Translations under genes and position numbers: made by a program
Assembly: GCA_902493155.1 (NCBI GenBank)
Contig: CABUOE010000060.1
Span: forward strand, 1-11,327
From: an uncultured Eubacteriales bacterium
GTDB taxonomy: Bacteria > Bacillota > Clostridia > Oscillospirales > Ruminococcaceae
Length of the DNA: 11,327 bases
Reading direction: 5' to 3'
Shown here: in pieces, positions 1 to 6,049 of the stretch
Numbering within the stretch: the first letter of the stretch is position 1
How the letters are laid out: every line of letters starts with the position of its first letter
The notes under the pieces: generated by a model
What the model saw: the letters and a program-made list of their open reading frames with translations, nothing else
What the model was told of the DNA's origin: nothing
Database searches by the model: none

Positions 1-115
1 CCCACGTCGGCCCGCCTTTCAGAGAATTTTTCTCTTAGAAGCGGGCTGATGTGGGTGTCAGCCCCTATTTTTGTACATTACTTTCTGATAGGCTATTTTG
101 TAACAGCCCCTTTTC
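1..115. repeat. Foldback dispersed repeat, copy 1 (left arm cut by window edge)
   Basis: Nearly identical to 6605-6719, best over the first 50 bases. It contains the small hairpin AGAGAA/TTCTCT at 21-35 and the right arm GTGGG...GCCCCTA at 51-67. The matching left arm (TAGGGGC...GCCCAC in copy 2) would lie just outside the window. A T tract follows the right arm. The second half (about 88-115) also matches copy 2, around GATAGGCTATTTT. It sits downstream of the ferritin gene, as copy 2 sits downstream of the MATE gene. No gene is seen in 1-120. Confidence 0.8.
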
Positions 116-119
116 CGCC

Positions 120-162
120 TAATAAAGAATCCTACCGGCGGAAAACCTGTTTCGCCGGTAGG
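120..162 (-). terminator. Intrinsic terminator of the ferritin gene
   Basis: A perfect 10-bp stem pairs CCTACCGGCG (131-140) with CGCCGGTAGG (153-162). Two or three further inner pairs are possible. On the minus strand it lies about 20 bases past the ferritin stop and is followed by the T-rich ATTCTTTATT. Confidence 0.7.
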
Positions 163-183
163 TTGTTAGTCCAGCCTGCGCCG

Positions 184-693
184 TTACAGCACCAGCGACG
201 GAGCCGAGTAGACCCGGCCGGCCAGCTCACTGTTCAGCATATAAAGGCTTCTCGCATCGTCGCCGAACAGCTCCATTTTGGTGATGAGATCGGCGGAGTT
301 TTTCTCCTCTTCTCCCTGTTCTTTGACAAACCAGTCCAAAAACTGGACGGTGCGGAAATCGTTATCCTCCTGGGCCGCCGCGTAAATGGCGTTGATCAGG
401 GAAGTGACGTATTGTTCGTGCTCCAGTCCGGCGGTCAGCGGATCCATCAATTCCTTGTAGACCTTGTCCGGTTTGGCAACCGCTTCCAGCGTAACCGGCT
501 GGCTGTTATTATGTAGGTACTGATAGATCAGCATGGCGTGATCCTGCTCTTCCTTTGCCTGGATCTCATACCAGTTGGCAAATCCGTCCAGGCCCTTGGC
601 GGTGTAGAAATTGGCCATGTCCAGATATAGGTAAGCGGAGTACAATTCCTTGTTGATTTGATCGTTTAACAGTGCAGCAACTTTTTCATTCAT
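184..693 (-). CDS. ftnA: Non-haem ferritin (iron storage, FtnA type)
   Basis: 169-aa ferritin, close to the usual 165-170 aa of bacterial FtnA. Such proteins form 24-subunit cytosolic shells that oxidise Fe(II) and store Fe(III). The ferroxidase residues are at the expected places: E16 (in NKELYSAYLYLDMA), E49 and H52 (KEEQDHAM), E93 (EHEQYVT), Q126 and E129 (EQGEEE). No haem-binding Met of bacterioferritin is evident. I chose ATG at 693 because GGAGGA (701-706) sits 7 bases upstream. A longer frame begins with TTG at 708, but that codon overlaps the ribosome binding site. The gene is monocistronic: it has its own promoter (742-769) and terminator, and it is divergent from the DUF1836 gene. 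No Fur-like box was recognised. Family assignment is firm. Confidence 0.95.
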   Translation of the reverse strand: MNEKVAALLNDQINKELYSAYLYLDMANFYTAKGLDGFANWYEIQAKEEQDHAMLIYQYLHNNSQPVTLEAVAKPDKVYKELMDPLTAGLEHEQYVTSLINAIYAAAQEDNDFRTVQFLDWFVKEQGEEEKNSADLITKMELFGDDARSLYMLNSELAGRVYSAPSLVL

Positions 694-741
694 AAAAATT
701 TCCTCCAATTCTTTGAATTATTCTAGATGAGCTACATTCAT

Positions 742-769
742 TTTATAACAATCCGTCGGCCTTTGTCAA
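742..769 (-). promoter_or_regulatory. Sigma-A promoter of the ferritin gene
   Basis: Reading the minus strand: TTGACA (769-764), 16-base spacer, TATAAA (747-742). The start would fall near 735, leaving a leader of about 40 bases before the ribosome binding site at 701-706. The rest of the 290-base divergent region holds the plus-strand promoter and AT-rich sequence. Confidence 0.75.
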
Positions 770-869
770 TATTTTTGGGAGGGGCTTCTCTGTTTTGCAA
801 GATGAATAACCCAAACGGAAGTATGATGATTTGGTATCCAAAAAATTAGAAAATATTTTCAGAACCCTA

Positions 870-898
870 TTGACAATCAACCGACCATATGATATATT
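870..898 (+). promoter_or_regulatory. Sigma-A promoter of the DUF1836 gene
   Basis: TTGACA (870-875), 17-base spacer, TATATT (893-898). The transcript would start near 905, giving a leader of about 80 bases. No regulator box was identified. Confidence 0.75.
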
Positions 899-983
899 TA
901 AATAAACCGTTAAAGGAATTATTCAGACCTTTTCAAGAGTTCTCGAAACTATTTGTCGATTTTTCTGGAAAGAAGGTGAAAAA

Positions 984-1553
984 ATGACTCATTACCTGCC
1001 CGGTTCCACCATCGAGGCGGAATCCCTGAGTGCCGAAAGCGCTGACCGGCTTATTTCCCCCATGTTTTTGAGCGGGGGGCTGATGCTATCTCAGGTAGCT
1101 GCCCTGACGGGGCTGGAACCCTACACCATCCAGAACTGGGTGAAGCGGGGGTTTTTGCCGCCGCCTCAGAACAAGCGGTACACGATCCGGCAGTTTTGCC
1201 GCATTCTGCTCATCAACATGCTCAAAGATTCCTTCCAGCTGGATACGGTGTGCAGCCTGTTAAGCTACATCAACGGGCACCTGGACGACGAAAGCGACGA
1301 TATCATCGACGACAGGACGCTCTACCTGTCTGCGGCAGACGCGGTGGGAAAGATGTTTCGGCAGAGCCAGCTGAGCTACGAGACGGTGGACCAGGCCTGC
1401 GCCCACGCCATCGAAGGCTACGAGGAACCCTTCCCCGGCGCCAAAGAGCGGGTGCGGAAGGTGCTGGAAATCATGGTGACGGCGTACGTCGCCTCCAAGC
1501 TGAAGCAGCAGGCCCAGCAGATGTACGACGCGCTTCCCCAGGAAAATTCATAA
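984..1553 (+). CDS. DUF1836 family MerR-like DNA-binding protein
   Basis: 189-aa protein with a MerR-like winged-helix segment at about residues 34-81. It reads LSQVAALTGLEPYTIQNWVK (recognition region), then a wing with GFLPPP and KRYTIRQF, then CRILLINMLKDSFQLDTV. The KRYT-RQ-RILLINML pattern is typical of DUF1836 proteins, which are common in Firmicutes and of unknown target. The acidic middle (DDESDDIIDD, about 101-110) and the helical C-terminus have no recognised partner domain. The start ATG follows AAGGTG by 7 bases. The gene has its own promoter at 870-898. It lies about 200 bases before the NfeD-flotillin pair on the same strand, with no terminator seen between, so it might be co-transcribed with them; that is inference. 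Confidence 0.88.
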   Translation: MTHYLPGSTIEAESLSAESADRLISPMFLSGGLMLSQVAALTGLEPYTIQNWVKRGFLPPPQNKRYTIRQFCRILLINMLKDSFQLDTVCSLLSYINGHLDDESDDIIDDRTLYLSAADAVGKMFRQSQLSYETVDQACAHAIEGYEEPFPGAKERVRKVLEIMVTAYVASKLKQQAQQMYDALPQENS

Positions 1554-1685
1554 CCTCCATCGATATTGATTTGTTGATTACGGGGAATTTGGGTGAATGA
1601 GCCCGAAACCCCACACTATTTTTCGTCCCGGAAACCTGTTGCCGGGCCCATCGAAAGGAGGAATAGCGAAAAACAGGGAACGTCC

Positions 1686-1745
1686 GGCGTTTGCGCCTTT
1701 TCCGCCGGGAAACTGGAGCGACAAAGGCGAAAACGTCAGAAAGGA
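1686..1745 (+). promoter_or_regulatory. Structured leader in front of the NfeD-like gene
   Basis: The 201-base gap between the DUF1836 stop and the NfeD-like start holds a long stem. Bases 1686-1700 pair with 1723-1737 in 14 of 15 positions (one G-A mismatch, one G-T wobble), with a 22-base loop. The stem ends 3 bases before AAGGA (1741-1745), the ribosome binding site of the next gene. A second small hairpin (CCCGG 1627-1631 with CCGGG 1642-1646) lies upstream. AAAGGAGG at 1654-1661 is an excellent ribosome binding site with no start codon after it. No known riboswitch was recognised, and no clear promoter was found in this gap. Confidence 0.45.
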
Positions 1746-1754
1746 ATGATTGCT

Positions 1755-2585
1755 ATGCTGCAATGGTGGGAGTCTTTAACCGGGCTTCAGCAGATTTTTG
1801 CCTGCGTCGCCATCTCGGCCACGGTAATCCTCGTCATCCAGACCCTCCTGACCTTGCTTGGGTTGGGCCATGGGGCAGGGGACGGCGACGACGGCGGTTT
1901 CGTCCACGACACTCATGTGGACGGAGGGTTCGACGGGCCGGATATGGATTTTGACGGGCCTGACGTGGGATTTGACGTCCCCGACAGTTCCATCGACCTG
2001 GAGGCTACTCCACATGAATTCGGCCCGGCCTTCGACGCGGGAGCGGGCGGAGCTGTGCCGGAAATGCCCGGAGAAGTACCCGATGACGGGCTGAATGGCG
2101 CTTTTGAGGAAAGCCCCCAGCTCATCGAGCACGACATCCACGGCGACCACAACACCCCTCACGACTCCGGCGAGTTCGACCACAGCCTGCGCATCTTTAC
2201 CCTGAGGGGATTGGTGGCGTTTTTCGCGGTGTTTGGCTGGTCGGGGCTGGTGATGCTCAAAGGGGGACTGGGCACAGTGGTTTCCATCTTCCTGGCCCTG
2301 GTGTTCGGCGCGCTGATGATGATTTTGGTGGCGCTTTTGTTCGACTGGATTTTAAAATGCCAGTACGACGGCACCATGAACCCCAAAGAGGCCGTGGGCA
2401 AAGAAGGAGAAGTTTACCTGACCATTCCCGCCAAAAAGCAGGGCGCGGGCAAGGTAAACGTCCTTGTAGGGGAGACGCTGACCGAATTCGACGCAGTGAC
2501 CGACGAGAGGGAGGATATTCCCACCGGCCAAAAGGTCGTCGTCCGAGAGGTTTTGGATACAGCGCTGCTCGTCCGCAAAAAATAA
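1755..2585 (+). CDS. NfeD-like membrane protein, flotillin partner (YuaF/YqiJ type)
   Basis: 276-aa membrane protein. One hydrophobic segment lies at about 13-37. A long linker at 41-145 is very rich in Asp, Gly and His and contains repeated FDGPD. Two more membrane segments follow at about 150-168 and 172-198. The C-terminus (214-275, from GKEGEV through VREVLDTALLVRKK) is a small beta domain matching the NfeD OB fold. It lies 25 bases upstream of a flotillin gene, as in the Bacillus yuaF-floT and E. coli yqiJ-yqiK pairs, where the NfeD protein acts with flotillin in membrane microdomains. I chose ATG 1755 because AAGGA (1741-1745) is 9 bases upstream. ATG 1746 is too close to that site, and the GTG at 1593 would add 54 non-family residues encoded in the structured leader. 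Confidence 0.88.
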   Translation: MLQWWESLTGLQQIFACVAISATVILVIQTLLTLLGLGHGAGDGDDGGFVHDTHVDGGFDGPDMDFDGPDVGFDVPDSSIDLEATPHEFGPAFDAGAGGAVPEMPGEVPDDGLNGAFEESPQLIEHDIHGDHNTPHDSGEFDHSLRIFTLRGLVAFFAVFGWSGLVMLKGGLGTVVSIFLALVFGALMMILVALLFDWILKCQYDGTMNPKEAVGKEGEVYLTIPAKKQGAGKVNVLVGETLTEFDAVTDEREDIPTGQKVVVREVLDTALLVRKK

Positions 2586-2610
2586 ATACACAAAAAGAGA
2601 GGGAAAGAAT

Positions 2611-4014
2611 ATGCCAAACAGTTTATCTATTGAAATGCTCATTTTAATTGTCGTCATTGTTGTGATTCTGTTCTCCCTACTGCTCCTGATCCTGTCCCGG
2701 TACAAAAAGTGCCCTTCCGACAAGGTCATGGTCATCTACGGTAACGTGGGCAACAACAAAGACGGCTCCAGCCGTACCGCCAAGTGCGTCCACGGCGGCG
2801 CAAGCTTCATCTGGCCGGTGGTGCAGGCTTACGAGTTTCTCGATTTGACCCCTATCTCCATCTCGGTGGATTTGCAGAGTGCCCTGTCGAGGCAGAATAT
2901 CCGCATCAACGTGCCGTCCCGGTTCACCGTGGGTATCTCCACCGAGCCCGGCGTCATGCAGAATGCGGCGGAACGGCTGCTGGGCCTGAAACTCCAGGAA
3001 ATCCAAGAGCTGGCAAAGGACATCATCTTCGGACAGCTTCGTCTTGTCATCGCAACCATGGACATTGAGGAAATCAACACCGACAGGGATAAATTCTTAG
3101 CGGCGGTTTCCAGCAACGTGGAAGGCGAGTTGAAAAAAATCGGTCTGCGGCTCATCAACGTAAACGTCACCGACATCAGCGACGAGTCGGGCTATATCTC
3201 CGCCCTCGGTAAAGAGGCGGCGGCAAAAGCCATCAACGACGCCAAGAAGAGCGTCGCCGAGAAAGAGCGCGACGGCTCCATCGGCGAGGCCAACGCCAAC
3301 CGTGACCAGCGCGTCCAGGTGGCCCAGGCAAACTCCATCGCCATCGAGGGTGAAAACGAGGCTCAGATTAACATCGCCATGTCTAACGCAGCCCGCCGGG
3401 AAAAAGAGGCGGAAGCGCTAAAAATCGCAACCTCCGCCGAGAAAATCCAGGCGGCGAAGGCTTTGGAAGAAGCCTACTCCGCTGAGCAGCAGGCTGAGGC
3501 CGCCCGTTTTGCCCGTGAAAAGGCCACTTTGGAAGCTGACATCATCGTCAAGACCGAGATCGAAAAACGCAAAATGGAACTGGAAGCCGAAGCCGAAGCC
3601 GAGCAGACCAGACGCCGCGCCCAAGGTGAGGCCGACGCTATCGTCGCCCGCATGACCGCAGAGGCGGAAGGTATGCAGAACATGCTGATGAAACAGGCGG
3701 AAGGTCTCAAAGAGATTGTCAACGCCGCCGGCGGCGACGCCAACGACGCGTTGCGCCTGATGCTGGCCGACAAGATGGAAGACCTCTTAAAAATCCAGGT
3801 GGAGGCCGTCAAGGGCATCAAGATCGACAAGGTCACCGTCTGGGACGGCGGCGAGAAGGACGGCAAAACCGCGACTGCGGGCTTTGTGTCCGGGCTTATG
3901 AAGAGCATTCCGCCCATGAACGAGATGTTCGATATGGCGGGGATGAACCTGCCGGAATTTTTGGGCAAAAAGAAAGAGGAAGCCCCCGCAGAGGAAGAAA
4001 AAGCGGAGGAATAA
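2611..4014 (+). CDS. floT: Flotillin (FloT/YuaG/YqiK family, SPFH domain)
   Basis: 467-aa flotillin, a membrane scaffold protein of functional membrane microdomains. An N-terminal membrane anchor lies at residues 9-28, followed by a basic stop (RYKK). The SPFH/PHB domain covers about 35-205 (for example SVDLQSALSRQNIRINVPSRFTVGI and LINVNVTDISDESGYISALGK). A long Ala/Glu-rich coiled coil at 205-350 (EAEALKIATSAEKIQAAKAL, EAEAEAEQTRRRAQGEADA) drives oligomerisation in this family. The C-terminal part contains KIDKVTVWDGG, as in FloT proteins. The tail is highly charged (KKKEEAPAEEEKAEE). GAGAGGG precedes the ATG by about 8 bases. It forms an operon with the NfeD-like gene and is closed by the terminator at 4026-4058. 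Confidence 0.95.
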   Translation: MPNSLSIEMLILIVVIVVILFSLLLLILSRYKKCPSDKVMVIYGNVGNNKDGSSRTAKCVHGGASFIWPVVQAYEFLDLTPISISVDLQSALSRQNIRINVPSRFTVGISTEPGVMQNAAERLLGLKLQEIQELAKDIIFGQLRLVIATMDIEEINTDRDKFLAAVSSNVEGELKKIGLRLINVNVTDISDESGYISALGKEAAAKAINDAKKSVAEKERDGSIGEANANRDQRVQVAQANSIAIEGENEAQINIAMSNAARREKEAEALKIATSAEKIQAAKALEEAYSAEQQAEAARFAREKATLEADIIVKTEIEKRKMELEAEAEAEQTRRRAQGEADAIVARMTAEAEGMQNMLMKQAEGLKEIVNAAGGDANDALRLMLADKMEDLLKIQVEAVKGIKIDKVTVWDGGEKDGKTATAGFVSGLMKSIPPMNEMFDMAGMNLPEFLGKKKEEAPAEEEKAEE

Positions 4015-4025
4015 GCTTTCGTAAG

Positions 4026-4058
4026 AAAAAAGACGAACCGTTTCGGTTCGTCTTTTTT
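4026..4058 (+). terminator. Strong intrinsic terminator after the flotillin gene
   Basis: A perfect 15-bp stem pairs 4026-4040 with 4044-4058 around a TTT loop. The A tract leads in and six T lead out, so it can work in both directions. It starts 11 bases after the flotillin stop. Confidence 0.93.
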
Positions 4059-4073
4059 GTTGTTTCACTGGAG

Positions 4074-4254
4074 TGTAGGGGTGGCTATCAGCCGCCCGCC
4101 ATATCGTACAACATATCGGGATAAACTCGGGGCGACGTGGGCGTCGCCCCCTACCATTTTTCCGAAACGTTTCGGGGATTGTAGGGGCGGCTATCAGCCG
4201 CCCGCCGATAGGCAAAAGCTGTGGGAAACCGCGGGCGGCCGATGGCCGCCCCTA
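4074..4254. repeat. Cluster of GC-rich short palindromic repeats
   Basis: TGTAGGGG-(T/C)GG-CTATCAG-CCGCCCGCC occurs at 4074-4100 and 4180-4206. An inverted relative (GCGGGCGG...CCGCCCCTAC) lies at 4231-4254, so the last two can pair with each other. A variant hairpin, GGGGCGAC with GTCGCCCC, lies at 4129-4150, and a perfect 14-bp palindrome CCGAAACGTTTCGG at 4162-4175. Relatives lie at 5575-5602 and at the ends of the foldback repeats. The arrangement resembles REP/BIME-type intergenic repeats; origin and function are unknown. Confidence 0.75.
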
Positions 4255-4260
4255 CTTGTA

Positions 4261-4287
4261 TAGGTATTATACTGCATTAGGTATAAT
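4261..4287. promoter_or_regulatory. Two TAGGTAT half-sites overlapping a TATAAT box
   Basis: TAGGTAT occurs at 4261-4267 and 4278-4284 as direct repeats 17 bases apart. The 11-mer TAGGTATTATA (4261-4271) is identical to 5989-5999 in the SLOG-B operator. The second half-site overlaps TATAAT (4282-4287). No good -35 stands at normal spacing (TTGTAT at 4256 is 20 bases away), so the promoter itself is doubtful. Confidence 0.45.
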
Positions 4288-4318
4288 GTCAAATCTGGAG
4301 ATATGTGCTATGATACTG

Positions 4319-4469
4319 TTGTCAGATGGAAAAAGACAGTTTATGTTTCGCTATTTTGGCCGGAGGTCCGATTCACCACCCGCATTCAGGCAGACCCCCT
4401 CTCCGTACAATCGGACTGCGCCGCAATGCAGGGATCGAGGGACATGCCGCGGTTTTCGGGCCTCCCGCC
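4319..4469 (+). ncRNA. Structured RNA-like element, copy 1
   Basis: The core at 4357-4469 is a diverged copy of the elements on the minus strand near 8690 and 9490. Against the 9490 copy it shares 18 bases exactly (from GAGGGACATG to CGCGGTT, 4438-4455) and the 12-mer GCAGACCCCCTC (4390-4401). The outer helix pairs GGAGGTCCGA (4362-4371) with TCGGGCCTCC (4456-4465) using bases different from the other copies. A possible promoter, TTGTCA (4319-4324), 17 bases, TATGTT (4342-4347), would start transcription near 4354. No terminator with a T tract was found. The open frames here (plus-strand 4256-4504 and 4303-4500) look non-coding. Confidence 0.5.
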
Positions 4470-4511
4470 GAGAGAGCGAATTGGAAATAGGACGGATTGA
4501 GTAAGATCATC

Positions 4512-4593
4512 CTGTATACCATAGCACATATCCCCATACTTTGCATTCCGGATATGTACACTTGAGTATCTGTATACCTAAGTGTACATATCC
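4512..4593. repeat. Inverted and direct repeats upstream of the RHH-SLOG operon
   Basis: A perfect 14-bp inverted pair lies at 4550-4563 (GGATATGTACACTT) and 4580-4593. Several further pairs are possible inside, around a CTGT loop. The right half (CTGTATACCTAAG...ACATATCCC, from 4570) is also an imperfect direct repeat of 4512-4538 (CTGTATACCATAG...ACATATCCCC). ATACCTA at 4574-4580 matches the half-site of the SLOG-B operator. It may be an operator array or a hairpin in the leader. The rest of 4594-4820 is AT-rich; no convincing promoter was found there. Confidence 0.55.
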
Positions 4594-4820
4594 CAAATGT
4601 AAAATCGGGTTTCACATGGTATGATATGATTATTGAACCAAACAAGGTGTAGTCCAGTAAAGTCACAACAAAAATTATCCGTGGAACCTTATAAGATTCA
4701 ATGGAAGGCAACAACAATTTTTAATATATGTTACAATCGTCCAATATTCTCAAAGAATGGGGATTAATAATATATAAATCTTTCTTCCAATATTTTACAA
4801 TAGATACAGGAAGTGATGTT

Positions 4821-5039
4821 ATGAATGATACTAATAGAGAGCCGCTAAAAATTAAAATTCGCGGTGAAGATGGATTTCGTGTCACGACGATTCGGATATC
4901 GGAAGAGGTTATCCGTCGACTAGACCTGCTGGCCGAAGAAACGCATCACTCCCGTAATGAATTAATCAATACCATGCTGGAATACGCGATCAACAACCTT
5001 GTTATCGAGCGTCTGTCAAATCAGGAGATCCAAAAATGA
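4821..5039 (+). CDS. Small ribbon-helix-helix DNA-binding protein (CopG/Arc type)
   Basis: 72-aa protein. Residues 19-60 have the ribbon-helix-helix layout: a strand FRVTTIRIS, a first helix EEVIRRLDLLAEET, a turn HHS, and a second helix RNELINTMLEYAINNLVI. Dimers of this fold bind operators through the paired strands. I chose ATG 4821 because GGAAGTGA lies just upstream and the 31 residues encoded before it are not family-like. Its stop overlaps the start of the SLOG-A gene (ATGA at 5036-5039), so the two are translationally coupled and probably work together. Its role could be an autoregulator or an antitoxin-like partner; the downstream protein does not look like a known toxin, so autoregulation is my preference. 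Confidence 0.8.
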   Translation: MNDTNREPLKIKIRGEDGFRVTTIRISEEVIRRLDLLAEETHHSRNELINTMLEYAINNLVIERLSNQEIQK

Positions 5040-5497
5040 AGAAAAGAACCTGCTGCATCCTCGGCCGCCCCGACATTCCTCCCGGATACCGGGCCACACT
5101 GGAATACGAATTGGATAACCTCATCGCCCACGGAATCACCTGCTACCTGTTTGCCGGGGTGGGCCCTTTTGAGCGCTTTTGCCTCAGGGCTCTGCGCAAC
5201 TTTCAAAAAACCTACGACTACATTCCCATTAAAACCGTTCTCATTGGCACCGACATCAGGCTGCTCACCGCCGCGGAGTATGATTTCGACGCCGTAGTTT
5301 GCCTGCGGCCCGAAAAAGACCCCTCTTTTTCCCTGAACCGCATCGTCATCGAACATTCCCGGTTTATGATCTATTTTCAGCTCACCGACTTCGGCGGAGC
5401 TAAGAACGACATCAATTACGGCGAAGGAATGGGCGTGCGGCCAATCAACATCGCGGCACGAAAAAAAACGGATGAATTCCCATCCGTTTTGGATTGA
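5036..5497 (+). CDS. SLOG-like (DUF1273/YpsA-type) Rossmann protein A
   Basis: 153-aa protein. It resembles a compact member of the SLOG superfamily, nucleotide-binding Rossmann folds related to YpsA, DprA and LOG. Visible pieces are the N-terminal strand and loop CCILGRPDIPPGY, the glycine turn LFAGVGPFER (about 40-49), a middle strand IKTVLIG, and the C-terminal LNRIVIEHSRFMIYF then DFGGAKNDINYGEGMGV. The last parts match the NRYMVD-S, GGTRYTVEYA-G pattern of DUF1273 proteins. The usual TGHR of that family is replaced by LGRP, so a binding residue may be lost. AGGAG lies 8 bases upstream of the start. The gene overlaps the RHH gene by 4 bases. It has a paralogue at 6050-6532, about half identical by eye. 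The last codons lie in a terminator hairpin. Specific function is unknown; domain assignment is moderately sure. Confidence 0.7.
   Translation: MKKRTCCILGRPDIPPGYRATLEYELDNLIAHGITCYLFAGVGPFERFCLRALRNFQKTYDYIPIKTVLIGTDIRLLTAAEYDFDAVVCLRPEKDPSFSLNRIVIEHSRFMIYFQLTDFGGAKNDINYGEGMGVRPINIAARKKTDEFPSVLD
5461..5490 (+). terminator. Terminator hairpin inside the 3' end of the SLOG-A gene
   Basis: AAAACGGATG (5465-5474) pairs with CATCCGTTTT (5481-5490) around AATTCC. An eight-A run precedes it and TTTT ends it. The TGA stop is at 5495-5497, so the hairpin is translated as part of the last 13 codons. A ribosome at the stop codon would cover it. Confidence 0.65.
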
Positions 5498-5574
5498 ATG
5501 CTGGTGTTTTTGTTGTGCCTGAGGGCGGGTGTGGGTGCGCCGATAGACAAAAACAATGTTAAACCGCGGGGAAT

Positions 5575-5602
5575 GTAGGGGCGGGGCTCTGCTCCGCCCG
5601 CC
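5575..5602. repeat. GC-rich palindromic repeat
   Basis: TGTAGGGGCGG...CCGCCCGCC with a GGGCTCTGCTC centre is the same family as the cluster at 4074-4254. It lies between the converging ends of the SLOG-A and XRE genes. The remaining bases of 5498-5624 show nothing else. Confidence 0.7.
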
Positions 5603-5624
5603 CGTACCACACCTTATACATAAC

Positions 5625-5657
5625 AAAACCGCCCCACGCGGCAGGCGGGGCGGCTTT
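5625..5657 (-). terminator. Intrinsic terminator of the XRE gene
   Basis: On the minus strand an 11-bp stem, AAAGCCGCCCC with GGGGCGGTTTT (one G-T pair, 11-base loop), starts just after the stop and runs into TTTTGTTATG. The other strand has an A-C mismatch instead of the G-T pair, so the minus direction is favoured. Confidence 0.8.
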
Positions 5658-5659
5658 CG

Positions 5660-5932
5660 TCAATCGTTTTCCGGGGGAAGATACCTTAAAATGTCCGTTA
5701 GGTCGCAATTCATCGAGTAGCAGAATTTCGCCAGCAGACTCAAGTCCACCCGTTCCACGTTTTTATTCTGGTAATACCGGTCGACGGTCTTATAGTCAAG
5801 ACCTGTGCGCTTTGCCAACCCGTTTCTGGAAAAGCCGTGCGCGTCCATATATTCGCCCAAAAACAGCTCGACCTTTCCATACGGCCGCTCTTTGCCTACC
5901 ACATTTTCGACAATTGTCCTCAAAGTACCCAT
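5660..5932 (-). CDS. XRE-family helix-turn-helix regulator (Cro/CI type)
   Basis: 90-aa protein with one Cro/CI-type helix-turn-helix at about residues 25-60. GFSRNGLAKRTGLDYKTVDR gives helices 2 and 3. DLSLLAKFCYSMNCDLTDILRYLP is the usual last part of the XRE_N26/HTH_26 group. GGAGGG (5945-5940) is 7 bases before the ATG. It is divergent from the SLOG-B gene across a 117-base region with a perfect operator-like palindrome. It most likely represses that promoter and perhaps its own. It has its own terminator at 5625-5657. Confidence 0.88.
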   Translation of the reverse strand: MGTLRTIVENVVGKERPYGKVELFLGEYMDAHGFSRNGLAKRTGLDYKTVDRYYQNKNVERVDLSLLAKFCYSMNCDLTDILRYLPPEND

Positions 5933-5966
5933 GGCTTTTCCCTCCTATATATAGATATAGATTATC

Positions 5967-6011
5967 ATACCTATTGACATTTGGATATTAGGTATTATAT
6001 ACTAATACCTA
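5967..6011 (+). promoter_or_regulatory. SLOG-B promoter with overlapping operator
   Basis: TTGACA (5974-5979), 18-base spacer, TATACT (5998-6003). A perfect 9+9 bp palindrome, TAGGTATTA (5989-5997), TATAC, TAATACCTA (6003-6011), covers the -10. A third half-site, ATACCTA (5967-5973), abuts the -35. A bound repressor would block RNA polymerase. The divergent XRE gene is the natural candidate to bind here. Its own promoter on the minus strand is not clear; TATGAT at 5971-5966 or TATAAT inside the palindrome are possible -10 boxes. Confidence 0.7.
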
Positions 6012-6049
6012 TCTATTAGTACATATAGCCATACACAGGAGTAATATTT

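Noticed and set aside
49..516. 155-aa plus-strand frame opposite the ferritin gene
   Set aside because: It is a shadow of ferritin; no ribosome binding site and no family-like residues.
3474..4215. Long minus-strand frames opposite the flotillin coiled coil
   Set aside because: They are antisense shadows of the Ala/Glu-rich repeat region; one also crosses the terminator.
4074..4254. CRISPR array
   Set aside because: The repeats vary in sequence, orientation and spacing, and there are no regular spacers.
4438..4469. T-box-like motif near GGGACATGCCGCGGTT
   Set aside because: It recalls the antiterminator bulge but lacks TGGNACCGCG, the specifier stem and a downstream aminoacyl-tRNA or amino-acid gene.
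4256..4504. 82-aa frame (and 4303-4500, 65 aa) over structured element copy 1
   Set aside because: The RGTCRG stretch it shares with the minus-strand frame at 9352-9606 comes from conserved element DNA. The frame is not kept in copy 2, indels between copies break it, and there is no good ribosome binding site.
4821..5497. RHH plus downstream gene as a classical type II toxin-antitoxin pair
   Set aside because: Size, order and overlap would fit, but the second protein resembles a Rossmann SLOG fold rather than RelE, PIN, MazF or Fic, so I do not claim a toxin.
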